A stretch of DNA of 64,000 nucleotides from Rhizobium sp. CC-YZS058 (lineage in GTDB: Bacteria; Pseudomonadota; Alphaproteobacteria; Rhizobiales; Rhizobiaceae). The stretch spans positions 2,320,001 to 2,384,000 of the forward strand of contig NZ_JAYESJ010000001.1 of assembly GCF_034720595.1 (NCBI RefSeq), read 5' to 3'. The notes beneath the pieces were generated by a model. The model made no database searches and was not told the origin of the DNA. It saw only the letters and a list, made by a program, of their open reading frames with translations. The position numbers and the translations under genes are program-made. Shown one piece after another: positions 9,948 to 17,954 of this stretch. Numbering within the stretch: the stretch's first letter is position 1; each line of letters begins with the position of its first letter.

Positions 9948-11087
9948 ATGGGCGACATGACCGACCAGAGCGCCGCCCGCCGGACCGACGCCCGCTTCAT
10001 GGCGGAGGCGCTGGCGCTTGGCGACAGCCGGCTCGGCTTCACCGGGCCGAACCCTTCCGTCGGCTGCCTGATCGTGCGCGACGATGGCGACGGCCCCCGC
10101 GTGGTCGGCGCGGCGGCGACGGCGCCGGGCGGGCGCCCGCATGCGGAAACACAGGCGCTCAGCCTCGCCGGTCCGCTCGCGCGTGGCGCAACGGCCTATG
10201 TGACGCTCGAACCCTGCTCCCACCACGGCCGCACGCCGCCGTGTGCCGAAGCGCTGATCGCCGCCGGCGTCGCGCGCGTCGTCATCGCGCTCGTCGATCC
10301 GGACAGCCGCGTCTCCGGCCGGGGCATCGCCATGCTGGAGGCAGCCGGCATTGCCGTCGAGACCGGCGTGGAACGCGAAGCGGCGGCGCAGGCGCTTGAG
10401 GCCTATCTCTTCCGCAAGCATCACGGCCGGCCGTTCGTGACGCTGAAGCTCGCCGTTTCCGCCGACGGCATGATCGGTCGCCTGGGTGACGGACAGGTGG
10501 CCATCACCGGTCCGGACGCCCGCACCTTCGTTCACCAGCTGCGCGCCCGCAGCGATGCGATCCTCGTCGGCATCCGGACGGCGATCGCCGACAATCCAGC
10601 TTTGACCGTGCGCCTGCCGGGTCTCGAAGAGCGCTCGCCGCTGCGCATCGTGCTCGATGCCCGGCTGGAGCTTCCCGTCACCTCGGTCCTTGCAAGGACA
10701 GCGCGGCAGGTTCCCACGCTGGTGATCGGTGGCGAGACGGCCGCAGGCGAGGCGCAGGAGCCGGCCCCCCGGCAGCGCGCGCTCGAAGAGCTCGGCGTCG
10801 AAGTTCTCGGTTGCGACCCGCGACGCCTGGATCTGCTTCTGCCGGCGCTCGCCACGCGGGGGGTCTCCTCGCTCCTCGTCGAAGGCGGCGCGCGCACGGC
10901 CACCGCCTTTCTCGAAGCAGGCCTTGTCGACCGCATCCTCCTCCTGACAGCGCCGACGCATGTGGGCGCCGGAGGGATCGAGGCGCCGATCGTGCGCGAT
11001 ACAATCCCGGCCGGCTTCACCCATCGCGACAGCACCTGGCTCGGGCCGGACCGGCTCGACCGCTACGACCTTGAAAGGACACTCTGA
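9948..11087 (+). CDS. ribD: Bifunctional riboflavin biosynthesis deaminase/reductase RibD
   Basis: RibD carries out the second and third steps of the GTP branch of riboflavin synthesis: deamination of the diaminopyrimidine, then reduction of the ribose. The N-terminal deaminase domain shows the zinc site His65-Ala-Glu67 (PHAETQA) with Cys90 and Cys99 (LEPCSHHGRTPPCAEAL). The C-terminal reductase domain begins near residue 160 (PFVTLKLAVSADGMIG) and has SSLLVEGGARTATAFL. The product has 379 residues from ATG 9948; an internal ATG at 9957 is an alternative start. Its stop overlaps the ribE start by one base (TGATG). Confidence 0.95.
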   Translation: MGDMTDQSAARRTDARFMAEALALGDSRLGFTGPNPSVGCLIVRDDGDGPRVVGAAATAPGGRPHAETQALSLAGPLARGATAYVTLEPCSHHGRTPPCAEALIAAGVARVVIALVDPDSRVSGRGIAMLEAAGIAVETGVEREAAAQALEAYLFRKHHGRPFVTLKLAVSADGMIGRLGDGQVAITGPDARTFVHQLRARSDAILVGIRTAIADNPALTVRLPGLEERSPLRIVLDARLELPVTSVLARTARQVPTLVIGGETAAGEAQEPAPRQRALEELGVEVLGCDPRRLDLLLPALATRGVSSLLVEGGARTATAFLEAGLVDRILLLTAPTHVGAGGIEAPIVRDTIPAGFTHRDSTWLGPDRLDRYDLERTL

Positions 11088-11704
11088 TGTTCACCGGCAT
11101 CGTCACCGACATCGGCACCGTCGAGCGTATCGTTCCGCTCGACGAAGGGATTCGGCTGCGGGTCGCCACCAATTACGACCCCGCCACGATCGAGATCGGC
11201 GCCTCCATCTCCCATTCCGGCGTCTGCCTGACCGTGACGGCTCTGCCGGAGGAAGGATCGAACGAGCGCTGGTTCGAGGTCGAGGCCTGGGAAGAGGCGT
11301 TGCGGCTGACGACGATCGGCAGCTGGCAGGAAACCGCGCGGATCAATCTCGAACGGGCGCTTAAGATCGGCGACGAGCTGGGTGGCCACATCGTTTCCGG
11401 CCATGTCGACGGGACGGCCGAGATTCTTTCCGTCGAGGAGGAAGGCGAGGCCACCCGCTTCCGCCTGCGCGCGCCGGATCATCTTGCCCGCTTCGTTGCG
11501 CCGAAGGGCTCGGTGGCGCTCGATGGCACCTCGCTCACCGTCAATGCCGTCTCGGGCACGGACTTCGACGTGCTTTTGATCCGCCACTCGCTGCAGGTCA
11601 CCACCTGGGGCGAGCGCAAGGCCGGAGACCGCGTGAATTTCGAGGTCGACACGATGGCCCGCTATGCGGCGCGGCTGGCGGAGTTTCCGGCAGCAGGTGG
11701 CTGA
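11087..11704 (+). CDS. ribE: Riboflavin synthase alpha chain
   Basis: This enzyme dismutates two molecules of 6,7-dimethyl-8-ribityllumazine to riboflavin. The 205-residue protein shows the family's internal duplication: each half is a lumazine-binding barrel, with MFTGIVTDIGTVE and SHSGVCLTV in the first and GHIVSGHVDGTAEI and ALDGTSLTVNAV in the second. It is translationally coupled to ribD. The lumazine synthase that makes its substrate is ribH, 1.9 kb downstream. Confidence 0.96.
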   Translation: MFTGIVTDIGTVERIVPLDEGIRLRVATNYDPATIEIGASISHSGVCLTVTALPEEGSNERWFEVEAWEEALRLTTIGSWQETARINLERALKIGDELGGHIVSGHVDGTAEILSVEEEGEATRFRLRAPDHLARFVAPKGSVALDGTSLTVNAVSGTDFDVLLIRHSLQVTTWGERKAGDRVNFEVDTMARYAARLAEFPAAGG

Positions 11705-11850
11705 CCGGCAAGACCACGCAGCCGCTCCGCGTCGTGGCGGCAGACGTTTGCTGCGCCGCCTCTGCCGCAACCATGTCTTTAAGGCCGCTCATTAAGGAGG
11801 TTGTAAGAAGGCTGTGTCACTTTCCGGCCCGCAACACCTTCGGTAAACTC

Positions 11851-12921
11851 ATGGCGCCCATCCAGCTTTTCATCGGCACGACGCATATCCTTGGGCTGAT
11901 GGCGATGGTCGTTCTGGGTTTTTCCTGGTGCATCCGGGTCTTCGACGGCCATCGTGCCAAGAAGAGCATCATCGGACTGATCTTTGCAGCCGGCGGTCTC
12001 TTGTCGATGATCGATCCGCTTCACCTGCAGGAAGGGGTTCAGAGCGATGCGCGCCTGCCGCTGCTTGCACTGTCCTATGCCTTCGGCGGCCTGCCTGCGG
12101 CATTCATATCCACGGCGACTTTGCTGACCGCGCGCATTCTTCTCGGTGGCGCGGGCGCCTTTGGCGGCTGCGTCGCGATCCTGATGGCTGCCGGTCTCGG
12201 CGTCGTCGGTGCCAAGGTCGTTCGCCGCCACAAGGTCCGATCGCTTGCCCGCAGAGCGCTGCTTGCCGCAACCATCGTGGTCTCGATCGTCAGCAGCCTG
12301 TTCTTCATCGGCCCGGCGGTGTTCGTCGTCCCGCTCACTCAGATCCTGATCCTGATTGCCTTCAACGTCGCAGCTGCGATCGTTTTCGACGATTTCCTGC
12401 GGCATGCGAAGCGCAGCTATGCCGCAACCCGCGTCCTGCGGTTCCAGGCGGAAACCGATCCCCTCACCCGTCTGCAGAACCGCCGCTCCTTCGCCGAACA
12501 GGCCGACCGGCTGCTGGCCGAGGCCGGCTACGGCTCCGTCATCATGTTCGATATCGACCACTTCAAATCGATCAACGACACGCATGGCCATGATGTCGGC
12601 GACCGGGTGCTGTGCGAGATCGCCCGGATTGTCCAGAGCGAGATCCGCAAGGGAGATCTGGTCGCGCGGTATGGCGGGGAAGAGATCATCGTCTTCATTC
12701 CCGGGGCCAGTGCGGCCGTGGCCGCTGCGATCGCCGATGCGGTGCGCGCCCGCATTCAAGGCCATGCCTTCGAGGGCGCGGAGCACCTTCGGGTGACACT
12801 GAGCGCCGGAACGGCGCATGGGGCCGAGCCGCTGCTGGTCCTGACCAAACGTGCCGACGAGGCGCTCTACGCCGCCAAGCGCAACGGGCGCAACCGGGTC
12901 GAGCTCGCCGAAGCGGCCTGA
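11851..12921 (+). CDS. Membrane-bound diguanylate cyclase (GGDEF)
   Basis: The N-terminal half has about six hydrophobic segments resembling a 5TMR-LYT-type sensor region (FIGTTHILGLMAMVVLGFS and later SSLFFIGPAVFVVPLTQIL). The C-terminal half is a GGDEF domain with DPLTRLQNRRSF, MFDIDHFKSINDTHGHDVGD and the active-site loop RYGGEEI, so it should make cyclic di-GMP. No RxxD inhibitory site is obvious. The start is uncertain: ATG 11851 (MAPIQLF, 356 residues) opens at the first membrane segment; ATG 11773 and GTG 11734 add N-terminal residues. The ligand is unknown. Confidence 0.88.
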   Translation: MAPIQLFIGTTHILGLMAMVVLGFSWCIRVFDGHRAKKSIIGLIFAAGGLLSMIDPLHLQEGVQSDARLPLLALSYAFGGLPAAFISTATLLTARILLGGAGAFGGCVAILMAAGLGVVGAKVVRRHKVRSLARRALLAATIVVSIVSSLFFIGPAVFVVPLTQILILIAFNVAAAIVFDDFLRHAKRSYAATRVLRFQAETDPLTRLQNRRSFAEQADRLLAEAGYGSVIMFDIDHFKSINDTHGHDVGDRVLCEIARIVQSEIRKGDLVARYGGEEIIVFIPGASAAVAAAIADAVRARIQGHAFEGAEHLRVTLSAGTAHGAEPLLVLTKRADEALYAAKRNGRNRVELAEAA

Positions 12922-12937
12922 GCGCCGCCCTTATCTG

Positions 12938-13453
12938 CTAACGCTCGAACATGATGACCTGTGCGCCGTGATAGGTCGTCCGGCGAATTTCCTTGAAGCC
13001 GTGCTTGGCGGCGACACGGAGCGAGGCGGTGTTCTCGATATCGACGATGCAGGTTCGCTTAACCCGCGGAAAGGCGCGCTCCGCCCAGCCGAGCGCGGCT
13101 CCCACGGCTTCCGTCGCATAGCCCCGGCCATGGGCGTGGGGCGACAGCGCCCAACCGGTCTCCATCGTGCCTTCCAGCGTCGGCGAGATCACCCGGTGAA
13201 GATCGTGAAACCCTGCCTCGCCGATGAAGCCGTGCCCCTTTTCCTCGACCGCGAAAAAGCCGAAGCCGAAATAGTGCCACATGCCGACCTGGCGCAGAAA
13301 CCGCGTCCAGGCCTGCTCGCGCGAGAAGGGAACGCCGCCAATGAACCGCGTGACCGCAACATCGGCGAACAGCACCGCATAGCGTTCGAAATCGTCCCTG
13401 CGATAGGGGCGGAGAACCAGCCGTTCTGTTTCGATGGTGGGAATGGAGGTCAT
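12938..13453 (-). CDS. GNAT-family N-acetyltransferase (RimJ/RimL type)
   Basis: This 171-residue cytoplasmic acetyltransferase starts TSIPTIETERLVLRPYRRDD, the standard opening of the RimJ/RimL subgroup that acetylates protein N-termini or small amines. The acetyl-CoA-binding segment is WALSPHAHGRGYATEAVGAA, and the C-terminus has SLRVAAKHGFKEI. AAGAGG precedes ATG 13453; a longer frame to 13651 would run into the ribH promoter region and is rejected. It is convergent with the diguanylate cyclase gene and divergent from ribH. The substrate cannot be predicted. Confidence 0.88.
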   Translation of the reverse strand: MTSIPTIETERLVLRPYRRDDFERYAVLFADVAVTRFIGGVPFSREQAWTRFLRQVGMWHYFGFGFFAVEEKGHGFIGEAGFHDLHRVISPTLEGTMETGWALSPHAHGRGYATEAVGAALGWAERAFPRVKRTCIVDIENTASLRVAAKHGFKEIRRTTYHGAQVIMFER

Positions 13454-13619
13454 GCCTCTTTCTAGCCGCGATTCGTGGTCTCTGCGAAGAGGGTCCGCGC
13501 CTGAGCGGAGCAGATGAAGGACCGAAAATGCTTGCCATCGGCGGCGGCGCATGGTTTGACCGCGCCTCTGACGGCCGCGCGCCGCGCGCGCCCTCCCCCG
13601 ATCTGAACACAGGTGACCG

Positions 13620-14081
13620 ATGACCGCTTCCGGTGCTCCCCACATCCTCATCGTCGAGGCCCGTTTCTACGACGACATGGCCGATGCCATGCTCGACGGT
13701 GCAACCTCGGCACTGGACGCCGCCGGCGCGACCTATGAGGTCGTCACCGTTCCCGGTGCGCTCGAAATTCCCGCGGCCATCGCCATGGCGCTCGACGGCA
13801 TGGACAATGGCGGCACCGCCTATGACGGCTTCGTGGCGCTCGGCATGGTCATTCGCGGCGAGACCTATCACTTCGATATCGTGGCCAATGAATCCTGCCG
13901 CGCGATCATGGACCTGACGGTCACCGAGAGCCTGCCGATCGGCAATGGCATCCTGACGGTCGAGAACGACGAGCAGGCCTGGGCCCGCGCCCGCAAGAGC
14001 GAGGGCGACAAGGGCGGCTTCGCCGCACGCGCCGCGCTGACCATGATCGCCCTGAAGCAGAAGCTTGGAGGCGAGCTTTGA
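13620..14081 (+). CDS. ribH: 6,7-dimethyl-8-ribityllumazine synthase
   Basis: RibH condenses the ribityl-diaminouracil with dihydroxybutanone phosphate to give the substrate of riboflavin synthase. The 153-residue protein has [15 protein letters not shown], the catalytic His84 in [15 protein letters not shown] and [13 protein letters not shown], all family signatures. The stop overlaps the nusB start by four bases. This ribH-nusB pairing is standard in alphaproteobacteria and links flavin synthesis to the transcription antitermination factor. Confidence 0.97.
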   Translation: MTASGAPHILIVEARFYDDMADAMLDGATSALDAAGATYEVVTVPGALEIPAAIAMALDGMDNGGTAYDGFVALGMVIRGETYHFDIVANESCRAIMDLTVTESLPIGNGILTVENDEQAWARARKSEGDKGGFAARAALTMIALKQKLGGEL

Positions 14082-14560
14082 GCGAGGGAACGGAACAGGC
14101 GCCGGTTCGCCAGGCCAACCAGCGTGGCGCGGCGCGGCTTGCCGCCGTGCAGGCCCTCTACCAGATGGACATCGGCGGGACCGGTGTTCTGGAAATCGTC
14201 GCGGAATATGAGACCCACCGGCTGGGCCAGGAACTCGACGGCGACACCTATCTCAAAGCCGATCCCGGCTGGTTTCGCTCGATCGTCTCCGGCGTCGTGC
14301 GAGAACAGCGCAAGCTCGACCCGATGATCGACGGCGCCTTGCAGGACGACTGGGCCCTCTCCCGCCTCGATTCGACCGTGCGCGCCATTCTGCGCGCCGG
14401 CACCTATGAGCTGATCGAGCGCAAGGATGTGCCGGTCGCCGTCATCGTCACGGAATATGTCGAGATCGCCCAAGCCTTCTTCCAGGACGAAGAGCCGAAG
14501 CTGGTCAATGCCGTGCTCGACCGCATCGCCCGCCAGATCCGCACCGACGTCCGGACCTGA
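14078..14560 (+). CDS. nusB: Transcription antitermination factor NusB
   Basis: NusB with NusE (S10) binds boxA RNA and promotes antitermination in rRNA operons. The 160-residue product has [19 protein letters not shown], the C-terminal [19 protein letters not shown] and the conserved [12 protein letters not shown]. The start is a TTG at 14078 overlapping the ribH stop (TTGA), supported by GGAGG seven bases upstream. A strong intrinsic terminator lies 33 bases after the stop. Confidence 0.95.
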   Translation: MSEGTEQAPVRQANQRGAARLAAVQALYQMDIGGTGVLEIVAEYETHRLGQELDGDTYLKADPGWFRSIVSGVVREQRKLDPMIDGALQDDWALSRLDSTVRAILRAGTYELIERKDVPVAVIVTEYVEIAQAFFQDEEPKLVNAVLDRIARQIRTDVRT

Positions 14561-14592
14561 CCGCGCCACCCCGATTGCCAAGACCTGTCTCC

Positions 14593-14637
14593 AAGCCGCT
14601 CCTCACTGAGGGGCGGCTTCTTATATTGGTTTTTTCT
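14593..14637 (+). terminator. Terminator after nusB
   Basis: A 12-base-pair stem (14593-14604 with 14608-14619, one G-T pair, loop ACT) is followed by a T-rich stretch ending in six T at 14631-14636. It should end the ribH-nusB transcript. Confidence 0.85.
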
Positions 14638-14800
14638 AAATCTCTAAATCGGGTAGAGTTTCAGGATCGATGGCAGAAGCAGAGTGGCCGCGCCAGCCGG
14701 CCCATCGGGGATGATGAGCCTCCCCAACCTTGGCAAGGCAATGCCTTCGATCTGGAGTGACCCCAATGGGGCGCATCCCGTTCAGCATCACGCTTATCCT

Positions 14801-14838
14801 GAAGAAAACCCGCACGGGCTGGCAAGCCTCCGTGCGGG
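14801..14838 (-). terminator. Minus-strand terminator downstream of the L,D-transpeptidase gene (distal)
   Basis: CCCGCACGG (14809-14817) and CCGTGCGGG (14830-14838) form a perfect 9-base-pair stem. Read on the minus strand it is followed by TTTTCTTC, a good intrinsic terminator. Confidence 0.75.
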
Positions 14839-14861
14839 TCACGTTCTACAGATAAGCAAAG

Positions 14862-14889
14862 GGCAGCCGGAGCGGAAACTCCGGCTGCC
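14862..14889 (-). terminator. Minus-strand terminator downstream of the L,D-transpeptidase gene (proximal)
   Basis: GGCAGCCGGAG (14862-14872) and its exact complement (14879-14889) form an 11-base-pair stem with a six-base loop. The minus-strand continuation is CTTTGCTT. It makes a tandem terminator with the one at 14801-14838. The rest of the 436-base gap 14561-14996 holds no gene that I can see. Confidence 0.7.
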
Positions 14890-14996
14890 TCCAGAAAATA
14901 GGTGAAGCGCCCGGCTTTTGCAAGCAACTCGCGATGGACAGCATCACGCGGCGTTGAGACGCTGCCCTGCCGTCAGATCAGGCCGGCGTCGATACC

Positions 14997-16316
14997 TTAC
15001 TGCGGAAGTGCGCCGTTGCCGCCGGTGATCGGCTCGATGCCGGTCGTGGTCTGCAGCGCCAGTTCCTGCTCGCCGTCCATCTGATAGATATCGTCGCGGA
15101 ACTGGACGACGCCGTCCTTTGCCGCCCAGGCGGTGATGTACTTGAAGTAGACCGGCACCTCGACGGCCAGGTTGATCGGCGTATTCTGGCCCGAGCGAAT
15201 GGTGGCCTCGATCTGCTGGCGGGTCCAGCCGGGCGTGTCGCGCAGCAGCCAGGTCGTCAGGTCGCGAACATTCTGCACGCGCACGCAGCCGGAGCTTTCG
15301 AACCGGGCGAGCTTGTTGAACAGACCCTGCGAGGGCGTGTCGTGCATATATTCGTTGTTCGGATTGTGGAAGTTGATCTTGGTCGAGGCCATGGCGTTGA
15401 TCTTGCCCGGGTCCTGACGGAACGTCAGGTTCGGCGCCTTCTCGGCATTCCAGTCGATCGTTTCCGGGGACACCTCGTTGCCCTGGCCGTCGATCAGGCG
15501 AATGGCGTTCTTCTTCAGATATTCCGGATCCTTGCGCATCAGCGGCACGATGTCCTTCTCGACGATCGAGCGCGGCGCGGTCCAGTACGGGTTGAGGATA
15601 ACCTCGTAGATCTTGGAATTGATGATGTGGGTCGGGCGCGACATGCGGCCGACGACGGCAGTGTGGCGCTGGACGACACGGCCGTTTTCCACCGCTTCGA
15701 TCGAGGCAGCCGGAATGTTGACGGCAACATAACGCTGGCCGAGATCGCCCGACATCGATTGCAGGCGGATCAGGTTGGTGTTGAGCTGCTGCAGCCGCAC
15801 ATCGGCCGAGACATTCAGGGCCTTCAGCGAATATTCGCCGAGGACGCCATCCGGCGGAAGACCGTGGCGCGCCTGGAAGCGCTTGACCGCACCATCGACA
15901 TAGCTGTCGAAATCATTGGAGAGACCTGCGGACTGGGGCAGGTCGCCGGCCACCATGAGATGCTGGCGCAGTGCACGGACCGACGGATCCGAGACACCGA
16001 GCTCGAGCCGGACGCCGGGATTGACCTGCGGCCAGCCGCCCGACGACACGATCTGCTGATACTGGCCGATCGCGGCTTGCGTGTTGTAGATCGTGTCCAT
16101 GCTGAAGATCGGGTTGTTCGACACGACAGCGGTGGCCGTGCGCGAGGCCTTGGCGTCGAACTGATCGTCCCAGCCGCCGCGTTGCGGGGCGTTGATGATG
16201 TCGGAAAGCGCATCCTGCGCCAGCGCGCTGCCGGCCCAGGCGGCGGCGCCGAAGCCGGCGGCGGAGCGCAGGAAGGCGCGGCGGGTTTGGGCGTCTAGTC
16301 CGATCTTCTTCGTCAT
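14997..16316 (-). CDS. Exported L,D-transpeptidase (YkuD domain), LdtR-regulated type
   Basis: L,D-transpeptidases make 3-3 cross-links in peptidoglycan or attach outer membrane proteins to it. The 439-residue product starts with a twin-arginine-type signal (TRRAFLRSAAGFGAAAWAG, cleavage likely after SALA). A peptidoglycan-binding domain follows (YVDGAVKRFQARHGLPPDGV), then the YkuD domain with HDTPSQGLF and the catalytic Cys near residue 344 in ESSGCVRV. ATG 16316 has AGGA at good spacing; ATG 16328 is less likely. Its neighbour is an LdtR-type regulator, which in Liberibacter and Sinorhizobium controls the adjacent transpeptidase ldtP; control here is inferred from that precedent. Confidence 0.93.
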   Translation of the reverse strand: MTKKIGLDAQTRRAFLRSAAGFGAAAWAGSALAQDALSDIINAPQRGGWDDQFDAKASRTATAVVSNNPIFSMDTIYNTQAAIGQYQQIVSSGGWPQVNPGVRLELGVSDPSVRALRQHLMVAGDLPQSAGLSNDFDSYVDGAVKRFQARHGLPPDGVLGEYSLKALNVSADVRLQQLNTNLIRLQSMSGDLGQRYVAVNIPAASIEAVENGRVVQRHTAVVGRMSRPTHIINSKIYEVILNPYWTAPRSIVEKDIVPLMRKDPEYLKKNAIRLIDGQGNEVSPETIDWNAEKAPNLTFRQDPGKINAMASTKINFHNPNNEYMHDTPSQGLFNKLARFESSGCVRVQNVRDLTTWLLRDTPGWTRQQIEATIRSGQNTPINLAVEVPVYFKYITAWAAKDGVVQFRDDIYQMDGEQELALQTTTGIEPITGGNGALPQ

Positions 16317-16418
16317 CGATCCTACCATCAGGCTTCGGGAAGGCTTTGAAAGGCCCTCTGCGCTATCACGAACAGGGTTAACAAAACAGAAGCCGGGCGG
16401 TGCATCAGCGGCGCGATC

Positions 16419-16432
16419 CGCTCACGTGAGCG
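16419..16432. promoter_or_regulatory. 14-base perfect palindrome upstream of the L,D-transpeptidase gene
   Basis: CGCTCACGTGAGCG lies about 100 bases upstream of the transpeptidase start, in the 337-base gap between it and ldtR. It is a perfect dyad with a CACGTG core and a candidate regulator-binding site. Confidence 0.4.
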
Positions 16433-16485
16433 TGAGCGAACGGCGAGAGCAACCTGCTCGATTTCCTGCTTTTCTCATGATTTTT

Positions 16486-16498
16486 GGGTGTCACACCA
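16486..16498. promoter_or_regulatory. Candidate LdtR operator at the transpeptidase promoter
   Basis: GGTGT-C-ACACC (16487-16497) is a perfect dyad around one base, within GGGTGTCACACCA. The GGGTGT half-site recurs on the minus strand upstream of ldtR (17233-17238), which would fit a regulator binding both promoters. This is a pattern match by eye; the published LdtR site was not available for comparison. Confidence 0.4.
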
Positions 16499-16601
16499 AT
16501 ATGGCGAAAGGGTGTCGCAGACCAGAGGGCGGCAGCCGCCCGGACCGCGTCCGCATCGGCCCGATGGGCATCGTGTCATTCCCGCAACAGCGTCGAAAAC
16601 G

Positions 16602-16638
16602 CCAAAGGCCGGGCGCCATCCCGCGCCCGGCCTTTTGG
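16602..16638 (-). terminator. Terminator after ldtR
   Basis: CCAAAGGCCGGGCG (16602-16615) pairs with the segment 16624-16638 apart from one bulged T, giving a long GC-rich stem. It sits 16 bases past the ldtR stop in the direction of ldtR transcription. Confidence 0.75.
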
Positions 16639-16653
16639 GAGTTCTTCTGCCGC

Positions 16654-17166
16654 TTACATGCGGTAGGCGATCGAGTCGTTCCAGAAGCGGTCGAGGCGCT
16701 GCAGCAGCTTGTTCATCTGGCCGAACTCGTCCGTGCCGATGCCGCCGACCTTGTGGATCGAGCCGATATGGCGCTCATAGAGCTTGGCGACGGTCTCGGC
16801 GATCTGCTGGCCATCTTCCGTCAGGCTGATGCGAACGGAGCGGCGGTCGATGCGCGAGCGCTGGTGGTTGATGAAGCCGAGATCGACGAGCTTCTTGACG
16901 TTGTAGGACACGTTGGAGCCCAGATAGTAGCCGCGCGAGCGCAGCTCGCCGGCGGTCAGCTCCGAATTGCCGATGTTGAACAGAAGAAGGGCCTGGACGG
17001 CGTTGACGTCGCTGCGACCCTGGCGGTCGAATTCGTCCTTGATGACGTCGAGCAGGCGGCGGTGCAGGCGTTCCACAAGATGAAGGGATTCGAGGTAGAG
17101 AGCGCGGATCGCATCTTCCTGCGGATCCTTGACGGGAGCGGCCTGCGGCTTGAGCTTGGTGTTCAT
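16654..17166 (-). CDS. ldtR: MarR-family transcriptional regulator LdtR
   Basis: The 170-residue protein is a winged-helix MarR-type dimer. Its recognition region reads ELTAGELRSRGYYLGSNVSY, then NVKKLVDLGFINHQRSRIDR with the wing RRSVRISLTEDGQ. It resembles LdtR, described in Liberibacter asiaticus and Sinorhizobium meliloti as controlling the neighbouring L,D-transpeptidase gene, cell-wall remodelling and stress tolerance through small-molecule ligands. The same neighbour is present here, which is the main support for the name. The upstream region carries a GGGTGTTCGAT motif on the minus strand that may be its own operator. Confidence 0.87.
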   Translation of the reverse strand: MNTKLKPQAAPVKDPQEDAIRALYLESLHLVERLHRRLLDVIKDEFDRQGRSDVNAVQALLLFNIGNSELTAGELRSRGYYLGSNVSYNVKKLVDLGFINHQRSRIDRRSVRISLTEDGQQIAETVAKLYERHIGSIHKVGGIGTDEFGQMNKLLQRLDRFWNDSIAYRM

Positions 17167-17232
17167 GATGACTGCCTCTCTGTTTCGTTTGGCGGTTCTT
17201 GTTTGTTTCCGCCTTGTGAGAGACCCTATCGA

Positions 17233-17238
17233 ACACCC
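17233..17238 (-). promoter_or_regulatory. GGGTGT half-site upstream of ldtR
   Basis: On the minus strand this reads GGGTGT, about 70 bases before the ldtR start and identical to one half of the dyad at 16486-16498. It is a possible autoregulatory LdtR contact. Confidence 0.3.
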
Positions 17239-17295
17239 ATAAAATTCTACTTAAACCGCAGGCTTAACATGAACTTACCGTTCCGTGCCGCTGTC

Positions 17296-17733
17296 TCAGG
17301 GTGAATGAAACCTTGCCGTTCGGCTGTGCCGGATGCGCTCGAAGGTGATGACGGCCCGAAACAGCACGAAGGTGACCGCGACCAGTCCATGCAGGATCAG
17401 GATCAGCGGCTTCTGCCCGAAGATGGCCGGATAGAAGCCGAACATGACGATCTCGGCACTCGCCGCCACCACCCAGATGACGGGCCCCCAGGAGACCAGC
17501 AGCCAGAGGCCGAGGGCTGCCACCGGATAGGTGACGGCCAGCGTCACCGCCGCGACCCGCCAGGGAATGACGAGCAGATCGAAGCGCCCGGAGCCGTTGA
17601 ACGAATAGCCGATCAACAGCGCCCAGTAGTTCAGCCCGAACCAGAAGCACGAGATGGCGACCAGCCGCAGAAAGACCGCGAACAGCCGTTCGGTCAGCGA
17701 GATCTTCGGAACGTGAACAGAATCATCCGACAT
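17296..17733 (-). CDS. Small inner-membrane protein (DUF6163-like)
   Basis: A 145-residue hydrophobic protein is predicted from ATG 17733 (MSDDSVHVPKISLTERLFAV). It has about four membrane segments, for example LVAISCFWFGLNYWALLIGY, ALGLWLLVSWGPVIWVVAAS and LILILHGLVAVTFVLFRAV. From memory, rhizobial genes at this ldtR-hemB position carry the DUF6163 label; I cannot verify it. The frame upstream of 17733 is Ala/Arg-rich and reads the antisense of a tandem repeat, so it is not included. Function unknown. Confidence 0.75.
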   Translation of the reverse strand: MSDDSVHVPKISLTERLFAVFLRLVAISCFWFGLNYWALLIGYSFNGSGRFDLLVIPWRVAAVTLAVTYPVAALGLWLLVSWGPVIWVVAASAEIVMFGFYPAIFGQKPLILILHGLVAVTFVLFRAVITFERIRHSRTARFHSP

Positions 17734-17801
17734 GGGCGCAGGATAGGGGCCCGCGCGCCGCGATACCAGACGCCAGTGCGGTGAAGGGAGAGGCCGCAGA
17801 A

Positions 17802-17861
17802 CCCTCGCCCTTGCCGCCCTCGCCCGTGCCGCCCTCGCTTGAGCCGCCCTCGCTTGAGCCG
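17802..17861 (+). repeat. Four tandem 15-base repeats upstream of hemB
   Basis: Four consecutive 15-base units begin CCCTCGC and end CCG: 17802-17816, 17817-17831, 17832-17846 and 17847-17861; the last two are identical. They lie in the 221-base gap between the divergent membrane-protein gene and hemB. In the hemB frame they would encode Pro/Ser/Glu-rich pentapeptides, but that frame lies upstream of the likely start. Confidence 0.9.
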
Positions 17862-17954
17862 GCGGTGCCGATTGGCCGCAGGCGGCCGGCTTTGACAGCC
17901 ATCGCCGGCGTGGTAGAGCGCGGGCATCACAACAGATTGAGGAAGGGCTTGGCA

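Noticed and set aside
14620..14800. Possible small RNA between nusB and the L,D-transpeptidase gene
   Set aside because: Short complementary segments exist, but no promoter was found and the clear hairpins are explained as terminators of the flanking genes.
17781..17954. N-terminal extension of HemB through the tandem repeats
   Set aside because: The Pro/Ser/Glu-rich stretch is absent from the family, and ATG 17955 has a good ribosome-binding site. Kept as an open note under the repeat finding.
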